From JAXHMB01 sp034521755 (GTDB taxonomy: Bacteria; Bacteroidota; Rhodothermia; Balneolales; Balneolaceae): a stretch of DNA of 64,000 nucleotides. The notes beneath the pieces are model-generated. The model was not told the origin of the DNA, did no database searches, and saw only the letters and a program-made list of their open reading frames with translations. The position numbers were made by a program, and so were the translations under genes. This document shows, piece after piece, positions 1 through 7,875 of the stretch (the stretch's first letter is position 1; each line of letters begins with the position of its first letter). The stretch is from assembly GCA_034521755.1 (NCBI GenBank), contig JAXHMB010000004.1, forward strand, positions 124,001-188,000, in the 5' to 3' direction.

Positions 1-1284
1 TACGGCAATGGTGGTGTTATCCTGCTGGCCGGCATAGAGCCGGTAGGGGAAGCGGTCATCGGTATACACCTGGTAGAGTTCGGCTGTGGGCTGGTTGAGC
101 TGGGTAGACCATGTTTCGCCACCATCAAGGGTTACGGTAGCCCCGCCGTCATTACCTTGTACCTGAATGTCCGGTTTCTCCGGATTGATCCACAGGTCAT
201 GAATATCGGCATGGGTAACAGGCTTTCGTTCGAAAGTTTCACCGCCATCTTCCGAAACCCAGTAGCGCACATTTCCTACATATACTTTATCCGGGTTTTT
301 CGGGTGCGCGGTGATACTGGTAAAATAGAAGGGCCGCGTCATGATGTTTTCATTATCGCTGACCAGCTTCCAGCTTTGTCCGCGGTCTTCAGACCGGTAC
401 AGGCCTTCTTCTTCGTCTCTGGCTTCCAGCAGGGCGTAGACGCGGTCGGGGTTGGCTTGGGAGATGGCGAAATTGGCTTTGCCGGTTAACCCTTGGGGCA
501 GTCCGTTGCTCATTTTTTCCCAGCTGTCGCCGCCATCGGTCGATTTATACAGCCCGTTTTCTTCGGCTGCACCACTGATGATGGTCCACGGCTTGCGTTC
601 GGCGCGCCACACAGAGGCGTAAATTTCATCCGGGTTGTCGGGACTTAGTTCAAGGTCAATGGCCCCGGTGGAGTCGGATAAAAAGAGCACCTTCTCCCAG
701 CTTTCGCCACCGTCTTTAGATCGAAAGACGCCGCGCTGCGGGTTGTTGCCAAAGGGATGCCCGAGTGCAGCAAGATACACCAGGTCGGGGTTCTCGGGAT
801 GTGCTTCAATAGCTCCGATCTGCCCGGCTTCTTCGAGCCCCATAAATGACCAGCTTTCTCCGGCGTCGGTTGATTTATACACGCCGCGTCCGCTGGTGAC
901 ATTGGAGCGGATGCCGTCGGTGCCGGTTCCCACGTATATAATGCTGGTGTCCGATTCGGTGACTTCAATCGCTCCAATGGAGGTACTTTTAAATCCTTGT
1001 CCGTCACTGATGTTGATCCAGGTCTGTCCGTAGTTTTCGGTTTTCCATACGCCGCTTCCTCCGGCTCCTCCCATATAAAATTTGTGGGGGTGGGCAGGAT
1101 GCCCTTCAACGGCGGTTACGCGTCCGCCGCGGGTGGGGCCGGCTGACCGAAATTCCATGTCCTGGAAAAAGATGTAGTCATATGTTTCTTTTTCCTGTGA
1201 CTGGGCGGTTGCCTCGCTGGAGGTCAGCGGGTTAAAGACAAAAAACAGTAGTGAAATCAGGAAGAATGAAGATGCACGTTTCAT
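1..1284 (-). CDS. secreted BNR/sortilin-type beta-propeller protein (3' end beyond window)
   Basis: An open frame runs from an ATG at 1284 to base 1 without a stop, giving the first 428 residues of a larger protein. It begins with a signal peptide (MKRASSFF, then a hydrophobic stretch ending near SEATAQ). The body carries repeated Asp-box motifs of the S-x-D-x-G-x-S/T-W type, for example STDAGESW, SKDGGESW, STDGGDSW, SEDRGQSW and TLDGGETW, which mark BNR/VPS10-like beta-propellers. Phrases such as GGRVTAVEGHP are typical of the roughly 1000-residue exported 'BNR repeat glycosyl hydrolase' proteins of Bacteroidota-like bacteria. No catalytic residues can be assigned, so the enzymatic label is uncertain; a surface or periplasmic binding role is as likely. 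The smaller frames seen on both strands here are shadows. Confidence 0.85.
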   Translation of the reverse strand, partial: MKRASSFFLISLLFFVFNPLTSSEATAQSQEKETYDYIFFQDMEFRSAGPTRGGRVTAVEGHPAHPHKFYMGGAGGSGVWKTENYGQTWINISDGQGFKSTSIGAIEVTESDTSIIYVGTGTDGIRSNVTSGRGVYKSTDAGESWSFMGLEEAGQIGAIEAHPENPDLVYLAALGHPFGNNPQRGVFRSKDGGESWEKVLFLSDSTGAIDLELSPDNPDEIYASVWRAERKPWTIISGAAEENGLYKSTDGGDSWEKMSNGLPQGLTGKANFAISQANPDRVYALLEARDEEEGLYRSEDRGQSWKLVSDNENIMTRPFYFTSITAHPKNPDKVYVGNVRYWVSEDGGETFERKPVTHADIHDLWINPEKPDIQVQGNDGGATVTLDGGETWSTQLNQPTAELYQVYTDDRFPYRLYAGQQDNTTIAV

Positions 1285-1567
1285 AAAAGGTGTATTAGGC
1301 TGCGATTAAATCACTAGCAATTAACAAATTCAGCGCTGATAAGTAAAGGATGAGTAGTGCCGGCGCTGTAAAAGTTTGTTTAGGGTTTATTCATGGGTTT
1401 CTTTTACCTATTTATTCCGAAAATACTTAAGAGATCGGTTTTTAAAATCTCAAACATAGGATGACAGGCATTGTTTTAGCTTTAAAGATCATTTCTAATA
1501 TTGACCTTTCGAAACCTTATCTTTACAGCGAACCCACAAGAATATACCTGCTTTCACTTTCCCTTAT

Positions 1568-2053
1568 ATGAGAAACGACGACATCATACAAAGCATCCGC
1601 TACATGCTGGATATTGACGACGTAAAAATTGCTCACATCCTTAAACTAAGGGGTTACCAGCCCGAAAGGGAAGAGATCATCCATATCTTTGATGACTCCA
1701 ATCCCGACGATGACCAAAACAATACTGATACCAGCCACGAACTGTTGGCCTATTTTCTGGACGGACTCATTTATCACCTGCGCGGCAAAAGTGACAAGCA
1801 CCCGCCGCGGCCCATCAAAACACCGGTCACCAACAACATGGTTCTCAAAAAACTGCGGGTGGCCTTTAAGTTGCAGGAAGACGATATGCATGAGATCACT
1901 GGATGCAGCCGGTTTTTCCCTGTCGAAGCCGGAGATGAGTGCTCTTTTTCGGAGCGAAGATTCCAGAGAACTACCGCGAATGCGGCGACCATGATAGACC
2001 CCCAGACTTCTAAAAGGGTTAACCGACAGAGTAAGAAGCGAAAGCATAGGCAA
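1568..2053 (+). pseudogene. DUF1456 (YehS-like) gene broken by four single-base insertions
   Basis: The first 110 residues (MRNDDIIQSIRYMLDIDD...) are a normal DUF1456 N-terminal repeat, a small helical domain of unknown function. The rest of the family sequence is present but spread over different frames: AGFSLSKPEMSALFR in frame 3 and NYRECGD in another. The expected protein is restored if one base is removed at about 1898 (atcActgg), 1967 (cagaGaac), 1992 (ccaTgat) and in the C5 run at 1999-2003, giving a tail like LLKGLTDRVRSES. Four +1 changes within 105 bases is far more than elsewhere in the window. The reading continues into a dispersed repeat at 2070. It is either a decaying gene or a badly sequenced one; the literal frame makes a 179-residue protein with a nonsense C-terminus. 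Confidence 0.75.
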
Positions 2054-2069
2054 CTACTTAAGCAAATCT

Positions 2070-2119
2070 ACACACCCCGTCCGCCACCTGGCGGACACCC
2101 CTCTTAATAGAGGGGATTT
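2070..2119. repeat. dispersed repeat B (CACACCCCGTC...CACCCCTCTTAATAGAGGGGA)
   Basis: A 50-bp copy of a repeat seen again at 3826-4020 and 6559-6702. It consists of CACACCCCGTC, a small hairpin whose arms differ between copies (here ccgcca/tggcgg) and CACCCCTCT-x-AGAGGGG, itself a hairpin. Confidence 0.8.
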
Positions 2120-2144
2120 TATACAAACCAATTAAAAGAGAATG
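2118..2144 (+). repeat. 27-bp direct repeat, left copy
   Basis: The block ttt-atacaaacca-attaaaagag-aatg is repeated exactly at 2438-2464. The two copies bracket one copy of dispersed repeat A, with a 320-bp period. Confidence 0.9.
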
Positions 2145-2175
2145 GCAGCCCTTCGTTTACTGCATTAATTAAAAA

Positions 2176-2442
2176 GGCCTCGAATTGTGTGCCGACACTT
2201 CGTTTTGGACCGTGTCCGACTACTGGCGGATCAAGGCAAAAAGAACAAAACAAAAGACACCTTACCCTTCCGCAGCACGAGCTGACGGAAGGAGACATGG
2301 GGAAAAGTAGAGCTACGGAAGGAGATGGATAAAGAGCGGGAGCTCTGGAAAGACGATAGACAAGCCGAACAGAGCGAGGGATTTAAAACCCCTCGCGATT
2401 AAATGTGGATAAGACTGAACTGTAACATTGAGGGGCCTTTAT
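2176..2442 (+). repeat. dispersed repeat A, copy 1
   Basis: This 267-bp non-coding element is nearly identical over its first half to 4026-4256 (GGCCTCGAATTGTGTGCCG..., then GACTACTGGCGGATCAAGGC...). It starts with aaaaggcctc and ends with gaggggccttt, so the ends form an imperfect inverted repeat. Inside are cttccgcagca...gctgacggaagg and gagggattt-aaaacccctc hairpins. The second half differs from copy 2 by small insertions. No transposase-like frame is present. Confidence 0.8.
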
Positions 2443-2464
2443 ACAAACCAATTAAAAGAGAATG
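2438..2464 (+). repeat. 27-bp direct repeat, right copy
   Basis: Exact copy of 2118-2144, directly after repeat A copy 1. The remaining bases of the 2.1-2.6 kb gap hold the candidate operator in front of the Fic gene. Confidence 0.9.
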
Positions 2465-2499
2465 ACAGGCGTTGATGTTTTAAGGCAAAAAATATTACC

Positions 2500-2551
2500 A
2501 TACATTAAAATATTACTTTTTTAATGTATATATGACATAAAAGCCTTATGT
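2500..2551 (+). promoter_or_regulatory. two inverted repeats upstream of the Fic gene (candidate operator)
   Basis: Bases 2500-2510 (atacattaaaa) and 2519-2529 (ttttaatgtat) form a perfect 11-bp inverted repeat around an 8-base spacer. A second, shorter one follows (acataa 2535-2540, ttatgt 2546-2551), and acattaaa recurs directly at 2573-2580, 15 bases before the Fic ATG. AT-rich dyads of this kind commonly bind a dimeric repressor; which protein would bind is unknown. The sequence could instead fold as a 5' UTR hairpin. Confidence 0.45.
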
Positions 2552-2594
2552 TAAGGTCATATTACAAGGCAAACATTAAAAATAGTAATAATTG

Positions 2595-3731
2595 ATGCCC
2601 CAGCAGCCCCTATATCACACCAATCCCGATCGCAACACCCCGTGGAACGACCTCCCCGAACTGCCTATTGACGAAGAATTGTACAAAACCGTGAATATTT
2701 ACGAGCAGCTGGGAAAAGCCAAAGAAGCCCTGGCGCTACTGGCCGGAAGGAGCACCGCCATCCCCAACCAGGCGCTGCTCATCAACAGTATCACCCTGCA
2801 GGAGGCCAAAGAATCCAGCGCCATTGAAAACGTGTTTACCACCGACGATGATCTGTACCAGGCCTTCAGCGACCACAAATTTGACGATAGTGTTTCTCCC
2901 GCTACTAAAGAAGTGCTGCGCTACCGGGAAGCCATCTGGCAGGGATGGGAACACCTGCAACAGTACGGTTCTTTTGATATGGATTATGTCGTTAACCTGT
3001 ATCACGAAATCAAAGAAACCCAAGATGGCATACGTCCCCCTTTTGCACAAACTTATATCAGGCAGGGCGGCAGCGGACCCAATGCCGGACAGCGTATCTA
3101 CACTCCGCCCAAAGGCAAAGAGGTATTGGAGCAAAAGCTGGAAAACCTGATCAATTTTTTAAACGATGATTCCATCCCCCCTGCCGAACCTTTATTGAAA
3201 ATGGCCATTGCCCACTTTCAGTTTGAAGCCATCCACCCCTTCCGCGACGGCAACGGGCGGGCGGGGCGTATTATCAATATCCACTATATAGCCAAGGCCG
3301 GATTAATTGAGCTGCCCATCCTTTTCCTGAGCCGATACATCATTGAGCATAAACAGGAATATTATGATACCCTGGCAGGCGTTTCTCAACAGGGCAACTG
3401 GCAAAGCTGGCTGCTGTATATGTTGCGGGCGGTGGAATCAACAGCCCGGCTTACCTTTAACAAAGTGAATGACATACTGGATGCCAAGCAGGCAGTCCTG
3501 GAAGCCGTTCAGGAGCAAACAACCTTTCAGCGCCCCGACCAACTGGTCAATGCCATTTTCACTCAGCCTTTTACCAAAGTGAATCACCTGACCGATGCCG
3601 GACTTTATGCCGAAAATACCGCCCGCAATTATCTAAATGAGTTGGCAGAGATGGGTGTACTGGAAAAGCGTCAGATCAAAGGACGTCACTACTATCAGAA
3701 TCGTGAACTGGAGCAGATACTCTCTTATTGA
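2595..3731 (+). CDS. Fic family protein AMP-transferase, N-terminally self-inhibited (class II)
   Basis: The protein of about 378 residues has an N-terminal Fic_N region, a Fic core with the full catalytic motif HPFRDGNGRAGR near residue 214, and a C-terminal winged-helix-like segment (ARNYLNELAEMGVLEKR). An inhibitory motif of the S-xxx-E-N type (SSAIEN, near residue 74) lies before the core. In the family this places a glutamate into the ATP site, so the enzyme is expected to be off until relieved. Fic proteins move AMP from ATP to Ser/Thr/Tyr of target proteins. I start at ATG 2595; a TTG just before it is also possible. There is no partner antitoxin gene, as expected for class II. The gene sits alone between repeat-filled gaps and behind an inverted-repeat operator candidate. 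The target is unknown. Confidence 0.92.
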   Translation: MPQQPLYHTNPDRNTPWNDLPELPIDEELYKTVNIYEQLGKAKEALALLAGRSTAIPNQALLINSITLQEAKESSAIENVFTTDDDLYQAFSDHKFDDSVSPATKEVLRYREAIWQGWEHLQQYGSFDMDYVVNLYHEIKETQDGIRPPFAQTYIRQGGSGPNAGQRIYTPPKGKEVLEQKLENLINFLNDDSIPPAEPLLKMAIAHFQFEAIHPFRDGNGRAGRIINIHYIAKAGLIELPILFLSRYIIEHKQEYYDTLAGVSQQGNWQSWLLYMLRAVESTARLTFNKVNDILDAKQAVLEAVQEQTTFQRPDQLVNAIFTQPFTKVNHLTDAGLYAENTARNYLNELAEMGVLEKRQIKGRHYYQNRELEQILSY

Positions 3732-3825
3732 TGAAGTTTAGAATTTCCTCCCGCCTGTCCCAAGAACACGGAGTGCATCAAGAAAAAAGGAGAAACAAAA
3801 GTTTGAGGCTTCTCCCCTATAACTT

Positions 3826-4020
3826 TACACACCCCGTCTTCCGTGCAACTTCACACGGAATCCACCCCTCTTTATAGAGGGGATTCCATATTAGTCCCCT
3901 CCACCGGAGGGGTGCTGAGGTACGAAGCGGGGTGGGTTGCTCAATATTTAACAAAAATGCCCTTAACCTTACACACCCCGTCCGCCTTTCGGCGGCCACC
4001 CCTCTCAAGAGGGGACTTTT
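3826..4020. repeat. composite palindromic repeat B-B'-B
   Basis: Three repeat B units sit in alternating orientation: forward at 3826-3888, inverted at 3893-3940 (AGTCCCCTCCACCGGAGGGG, then gctgaggtacgaagcggggtggg) and forward at 3970-4018. The inverted-forward pair, with a linker resembling tcaatattt-aacaaaa-gccctt, recurs at 6559-6702, so the pair is itself a mobile or duplicated unit. Transcribed, it would fold into a long stem of about 50 bp with side hairpins. Confidence 0.8.
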
Positions 4021-4025
4021 AAGAT

Positions 4026-4256
4026 GGCCTCGAATTGTGTGCCGACACTTCGTTTTGGACCGTGTCCGACTACTGGCGGATCAAGGCAAAAAGAACAAAA
4101 CAAAAGACACCTTACCCTTCCGCAGCAGAGCTACGGAAGGAGATGGGTAAAGAGCAAAGCTATGGAAAGACAATAGAGATGAATATAGCGAGGGATTTAA
4201 ATCCCTCGCTATTAAATGTGGATAAGATGAACTGTTACGTTGAGGGGCCTTTTTTA
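4026..4256 (+). repeat. dispersed repeat A, copy 2
   Basis: Second copy of the element at 2176-2442. The first ~110 bp are almost base-for-base identical; it lacks several short insertions found in copy 1. It ends with gaggggccttttt, pairing imperfectly with its own start, and directly follows a B repeat. Confidence 0.8.
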
Positions 4257-4405
4257 ACCCATTAAAGCAATATCATCCCAGTAGATAACAGCTTTTGAGA
4301 GAATTATTCCGTTAGAAAAATCCTCCCAAACCCTTACCTTTATCTTCCGTTGTGAACAAGCACCCATTGTTCATTCTGTAATTTTTAATATTTAATAGCC
4401 TTAGC

Positions 4406-6076
4406 GTGAGTGACCAAAAAATAATATTCTCCATGGTTGGGGTCAGCAAAATATACAAGCCCCAGCAAACCGTTCTCAAAGACATCTACCTCTCCTTCTT
4501 TTATGGAGCAAAAATTGGCGTCCTGGGCGCCAACGGCTCCGGTAAAAGTACCCTGCTGCGTATCATTGCCGGTGATGACGAAGAATACCTCGGGGAAATC
4601 TCCCGCCAGAAGGGCGTCACCTTTGGACGGCTTCCGCAGGAACCCGAACTGGACCCTTCCAAAACCGTAAAAGAAATTGTACAGGAAGGCGTACAAGAGA
4701 CCATAGACTTGCTGAATGAATATGAAGAAGTGAATGCCGCCTTCGGCGAACCGGATGCCGACTATGAGAAGCTCATTGAGCGTCAGGAAAAACTGCAGGA
4801 AAAAATTGACCGGCTCGATGCCTGGGACCTCGACAGCAAGCTTGAACAGGCTATGGACGCCCTGCGTACTCCTCCCGGTGATACTTCTGTGGAAGTGCTC
4901 TCCGGCGGCGAAGCGCGCCGCGTAGCTCTGTGCCGGCTCTTATTACAAAAACCCGATGTGCTGCTGCTCGATGAACCTACCAACCACCTTGATGCAGAAT
5001 CAGTGGCCTGGCTCGAACAACACCTCGACAGATACGAAGGCACCGTTATCGCCGTCACCCACGACCGCTATTTCCTTGATAATGTGGCAGGCTGGATCCT
5101 TGAACTGGATCGCGGCGAAGGCATCCCGTTTGAAGGCAACTACAGCTCGTGGCTGGAACAAAAACAAAAGCGCCTGGCAACAGAAGAAAAACAGCAGTCA
5201 AAGCGCCAGAAAACGCTGGAGCAGGAGCTGGAATGGATACGCCAAAACCCAAAAGGACGGCGGGCCAAGAGTAAGGCGCGTATCAACCGGTACGAGGAGT
5301 TGCTTTCTGAAGAGCGCAAAAGTCAGCGCGAAGACATGGAGATTTTTATCCCGGCCGGACCACGCCTCGGCGATAAAGTTATTGAGGCCGACCATGTTGC
5401 CAAAGGGTATGGCGATCGCCTGCTGATGGAAGACCTGAATTTCAAGCTCCCGCCCGGCGGTATTGTCGGGGTAATTGGACCGAACGGTGCCGGGAAAACA
5501 ACGCTCTTCCGCATGATTACCGGTGAAGAAGAGCCTGACTCAGGTACTTTTGAAACCGGAAGTACAGTCGAGCTGGGATATATCAACCAGAAGCGTCCGC
5601 TTGACCCACAAAAGACCATATGGGAAGAGATTTCCGGCGGAAAGGATATCGTAAAGCTTGGCAACCGCGAGGTCAATTCGCGGGCCTATGTCGCTCGGTT
5701 TAACTTCAGCGGCAGTGACCAGCAAAAAAGATGCAGCGAAATATCAGGCGGAGAACGTAACCGCGTTCACTTGGCTAAGATGCTTAAAGAAGGGGCCAAT
5801 GTGCTGCTGCTCGATGAGCCGACCAATGATCTTGATGTGCATACGCTCCGCGCCCTGGAAGAAGCCCTGCTCGTCTTTGCCGGCTGCGTAGTAGTGATTT
5901 CACACGACCGCTGGTTCCTCGATCGTATTGCCACGCACATACTGGCTTTTGAGGGCGACAGCCAGACCTACTTTTTCGAAGGCAACTATTCGGAATATGA
6001 AGAAAACCGCGAAAAAAGGCTAGGGTCGAAATATCACCCCGAACGCATCCACTACAAGAAGCTCATGAGAGATTGA
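4406..6076 (+). CDS. ettA: energy-dependent translational throttle protein EttA (ABC-F ATPase)
   Basis: A 556-residue protein with two ABC cassettes and no membrane segments. Cassette 1 has Walker A GANGSGKST (41-49), signature LSGGE near 165 and LLLDEPTNHLD. Cassette 2 has GPNGAGKTT near 357, signature ISGGE near 445 and LLLDEPTNDLD. Between them is the long charged linker typical of ABC-F proteins (KGRRAKSKARINRYEEL). EttA binds the ribosomal E site and couples entry into elongation to ATP/ADP level. Length, start (SDQKIIFSMVGVSKIY) and C-terminus match the EttA subfamily closely. The start codon is GTG at 4406. It is monocistronic, flanked by repeat-rich gaps. Confidence 0.95.
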   Translation: MSDQKIIFSMVGVSKIYKPQQTVLKDIYLSFFYGAKIGVLGANGSGKSTLLRIIAGDDEEYLGEISRQKGVTFGRLPQEPELDPSKTVKEIVQEGVQETIDLLNEYEEVNAAFGEPDADYEKLIERQEKLQEKIDRLDAWDLDSKLEQAMDALRTPPGDTSVEVLSGGEARRVALCRLLLQKPDVLLLDEPTNHLDAESVAWLEQHLDRYEGTVIAVTHDRYFLDNVAGWILELDRGEGIPFEGNYSSWLEQKQKRLATEEKQQSKRQKTLEQELEWIRQNPKGRRAKSKARINRYEELLSEERKSQREDMEIFIPAGPRLGDKVIEADHVAKGYGDRLLMEDLNFKLPPGGIVGVIGPNGAGKTTLFRMITGEEEPDSGTFETGSTVELGYINQKRPLDPQKTIWEEISGGKDIVKLGNREVNSRAYVARFNFSGSDQQKRCSEISGGERNRVHLAKMLKEGANVLLLDEPTNDLDVHTLRALEEALLVFAGCVVVISHDRWFLDRIATHILAFEGDSQTYFFEGNYSEYEENREKRLGSKYHPERIHYKKLMRD

Positions 6077-6187
6077 GATAATTAGCAATGGATTAGCTTT
6101 TTGAACTTTCCTAGCCAGGATTTCTTAATAGTGCTATTCCATTACATACCTTGCTCTCTTCAAAGGAGAGAATTTTAAAAACGGCCT

Positions 6188-6329
6188 CGAAAGCATCGTC
6201 GGAATTAGGTTATTGGCAGATACGCGGCAGCATGATTTCGCACCGGTAATATATCAAAAAACTATTCCTGCATTTGATGGACCATCGAAATCATGTAGCG
6301 TATCAATAATAACCACGACGATGCTTTCG
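6188..6329. repeat. 142-bp imperfect inverted repeat (large hairpin)
   Basis: Outer arms cgaaagcatcgtcg (6188-6201) and cgacgatgctttcg (6316-6329) are perfectly complementary over 14 bp. Inner arms gatacgcggcagcatgatttcg and cgaaatcatgtagcgtatc pair with one small bulge. The loop is about 45 bases. It would form a strong extended stem if transcribed. Function unknown. Confidence 0.8.
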
Positions 6330-6558
6330 CAGCCTTGATCTTTTGGTTCGTTTTGGATCAAGCCAAAATGAACACCACATAGTTCTATTTTATTACATCC
6401 AGCTCTTCTGGTCCCGATACTTCGAGATGGATCAAGACAAAAGCGAACAATACAAGAAACACATTGCTCCTTCCGCAGCAGAGCTACGGAAAGAGATGGG
6501 AAAAGGGTAGAACTACGGAAGAAGAGTTAAAGAAAGGGATTTTCTTTGCTAATTTTAA

Positions 6559-6702
6559 AAGTCCCCTCCACCGGAGGCGTGCTGAGGTACGAAGCGGGGT
6601 GGGTCAGTCAATATCTTAACCAAAATTTGCCCTATTATTTTACACACCCCGTCTTCCGTGCAACCACGCACAGAAGCCACCCCTCTCAAGAGGGGATTCC
6701 AT
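6559..6702. repeat. composite palindromic repeat B'-B, second locus
   Basis: Same inverted-forward arrangement and linker as 3893-4018, with a different internal hairpin in the forward unit (tcttccgtgcaaccacgcacagaagc). It supports the pair being the unit of duplication. Confidence 0.8.
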
Positions 6703-7203
6703 ATTAGTCTCTAGTTTAGTTATAAACCGGCCTCGAATTTGGTGCTGAAACCCAAGGAGGCGGCCTGTGGCTTTTGTTCGCGTTTTTGCCCTCAGTTCAC
6801 TTGCACAATAGCGAAAGGACCTTCAAAAGCCACGGCTCCGACGGGATGAAGCGTTTACACAATTCGTAGTACAGCCTACGTAGCCTTGCTACTTCGGCGT
6901 AGTAGGCCCTTGATCTTTTGGTTCCAGCTTGCTGGTCCCGACACTTCGGGATGTATCAAGAAAAAAGGGATAGCAAGAGACTTACAATTCTCCCAGATTT
7001 TTTGCTTGGTGATGCTGATACTTCGGGATTTGCTTATTCAAAAAAGTAATAACTCACATTAAGCCTGTCTTTTATACCGTGTCCGATTACTGGCGGATCA
7101 AGACAAAATGAACAATACAAGAAACACATTGGCCCTTCCGCAGCAGAGCTACGGATGGAGAGTTAAAGAGGGGAAACTGAAATACCAGCCGTTGATTTAG
7201 TTT

Positions 7204-7641
7204 CTACTGATTGAAGTCAGGTATATTACCTACTTCAACAATCCATACACCAGAGTTGGGATCAGGCTCACTTGTTTCACCCAGCACTTCTCCATCACTT
7301 AGAAGGCGCAGAGTTAAATTTTGTATATCTCCACCAAAAGGAGAAGCCTGCAACTGATATCCTTCATAATCTCCATCTGGTAGATCACCGCTTGCATTGC
7401 CAGACTGCGGAATTTGAATTGCCTCCAAAGTTTCAAAGTTGAAGGTATTTCCATCATAGTTACTTTGGGAAAGCTGGACAGATTCTCCGGGTGTACCAAC
7501 AACCTCGTAGGTGAGATCTCCATCCAGAGATGCTTCACCGCCGCCACTGGATGATCCGCAGGATGCAAAAAGTATACCCGCGGAAAAAATTAACATGAAA
7601 CTGAAAATAGTTTTTCTTGATGAAAACATAGTTATACCCAA
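7204..7641 (-). CDS. small lipoprotein of unknown function
   Basis: The 145-residue product starts with a lipoprotein signal peptide whose lipobox is FASC, followed by a flexible SSSGGGE linker, so the mature part of about 115 residues should be membrane-anchored by a lipid. The body alternates polar beta-strand-like segments (YQLQASPFGGDIQNLTLRLLSDGEVLGE) and ends in NIPDFNQ. I do not recognise a family. ATG 7641 gives MGITMFSS; the internal ATG at 7629 is equally possible. It is divergent from the reductase gene at 7876, with a 234-bp gap between them. Confidence 0.7.
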   Translation of the reverse strand: MGITMFSSRKTIFSFMLIFSAGILFASCGSSSGGGEASLDGDLTYEVVGTPGESVQLSQSNYDGNTFNFETLEAIQIPQSGNASGDLPDGDYEGYQLQASPFGGDIQNLTLRLLSDGEVLGETSEPDPNSGVWIVEVGNIPDFNQ

Positions 7642-7808
7642 AATTTAGTTAAGTGTTTGTGTTGACTCCTAATTGCTTGAATAATTATTGCCGTCTATAT
7701 TTATAAGGCCTGAAAACTTGAAGCCAACCAAATATAAAAAACTGTGATTTTTTAAAAAATATCACCAGATAGTTTTAAGAAATTTAAAATATCTGCATAC
7801 AATGATTC

Positions 7809-7838
7809 TTGAATCTTCACATAATCGCAGTACATTGG
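7809..7838 (+). promoter_or_regulatory. candidate Bacteroidota-type promoter of the quinone reductase gene
   Basis: TTG at 7809-7811 and TACATTGG at 7831-7838 are separated by 19 bases, one mismatch from the TTG/TAnnTTTG pattern used by Bacteroidota-like sigma factors. It lies 37 bases before ATG 7876. Confidence 0.4.
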
Positions 7839-7875
7839 AATACATTTCATAACTCAAAAATCAGGCTTCCTGCTT

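Larger units (their letters stand above)
3732..4405. other. gene-free 674-bp gap filled by dispersed repeats
   Basis: Between the Fic gene and ettA no frame looks coding. The space holds three B-type repeat units (3826-4020), repeat A copy 2 (4026-4256) and about 150 bp of AT-rich sequence that should contain the ettA promoter. A weak TTA-N19-TACCTTTA match lies about 80 bases before the ettA GTG. Confidence 0.75.
6077..7203. other. gene-free 1.1-kb gap of dispersed repeats and hairpins
   Basis: No convincing coding frame is present on either strand. From left to right it holds a large imperfect hairpin (6188-6329), fragments of repeat A (6338-6540), the B'-B pair (6559-6702) and a third patch starting ggcctcgaattt at 6730. 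That last patch has a perfect 10-bp inverted repeat (gtggcttttg 6767-6776, caaaagccac 6824-6833), cttgatcttttggttcc...gtatcaag near 6911-6957, and a repeat A piece at 7078-7160. Confidence 0.75.

Noticed and set aside
645..1109. 154-residue minus-strand frame inside the BNR gene
   Set aside because: It overlaps the BNR protein in another frame and shows no Asp-box or other domain; the BNR frame has a signal peptide and repeats.
3826..6702. Repeated CACCCC units as a CRISPR array
   Set aside because: Spacing is irregular, orientation alternates, copies lie kilobases apart and no cas genes are present.
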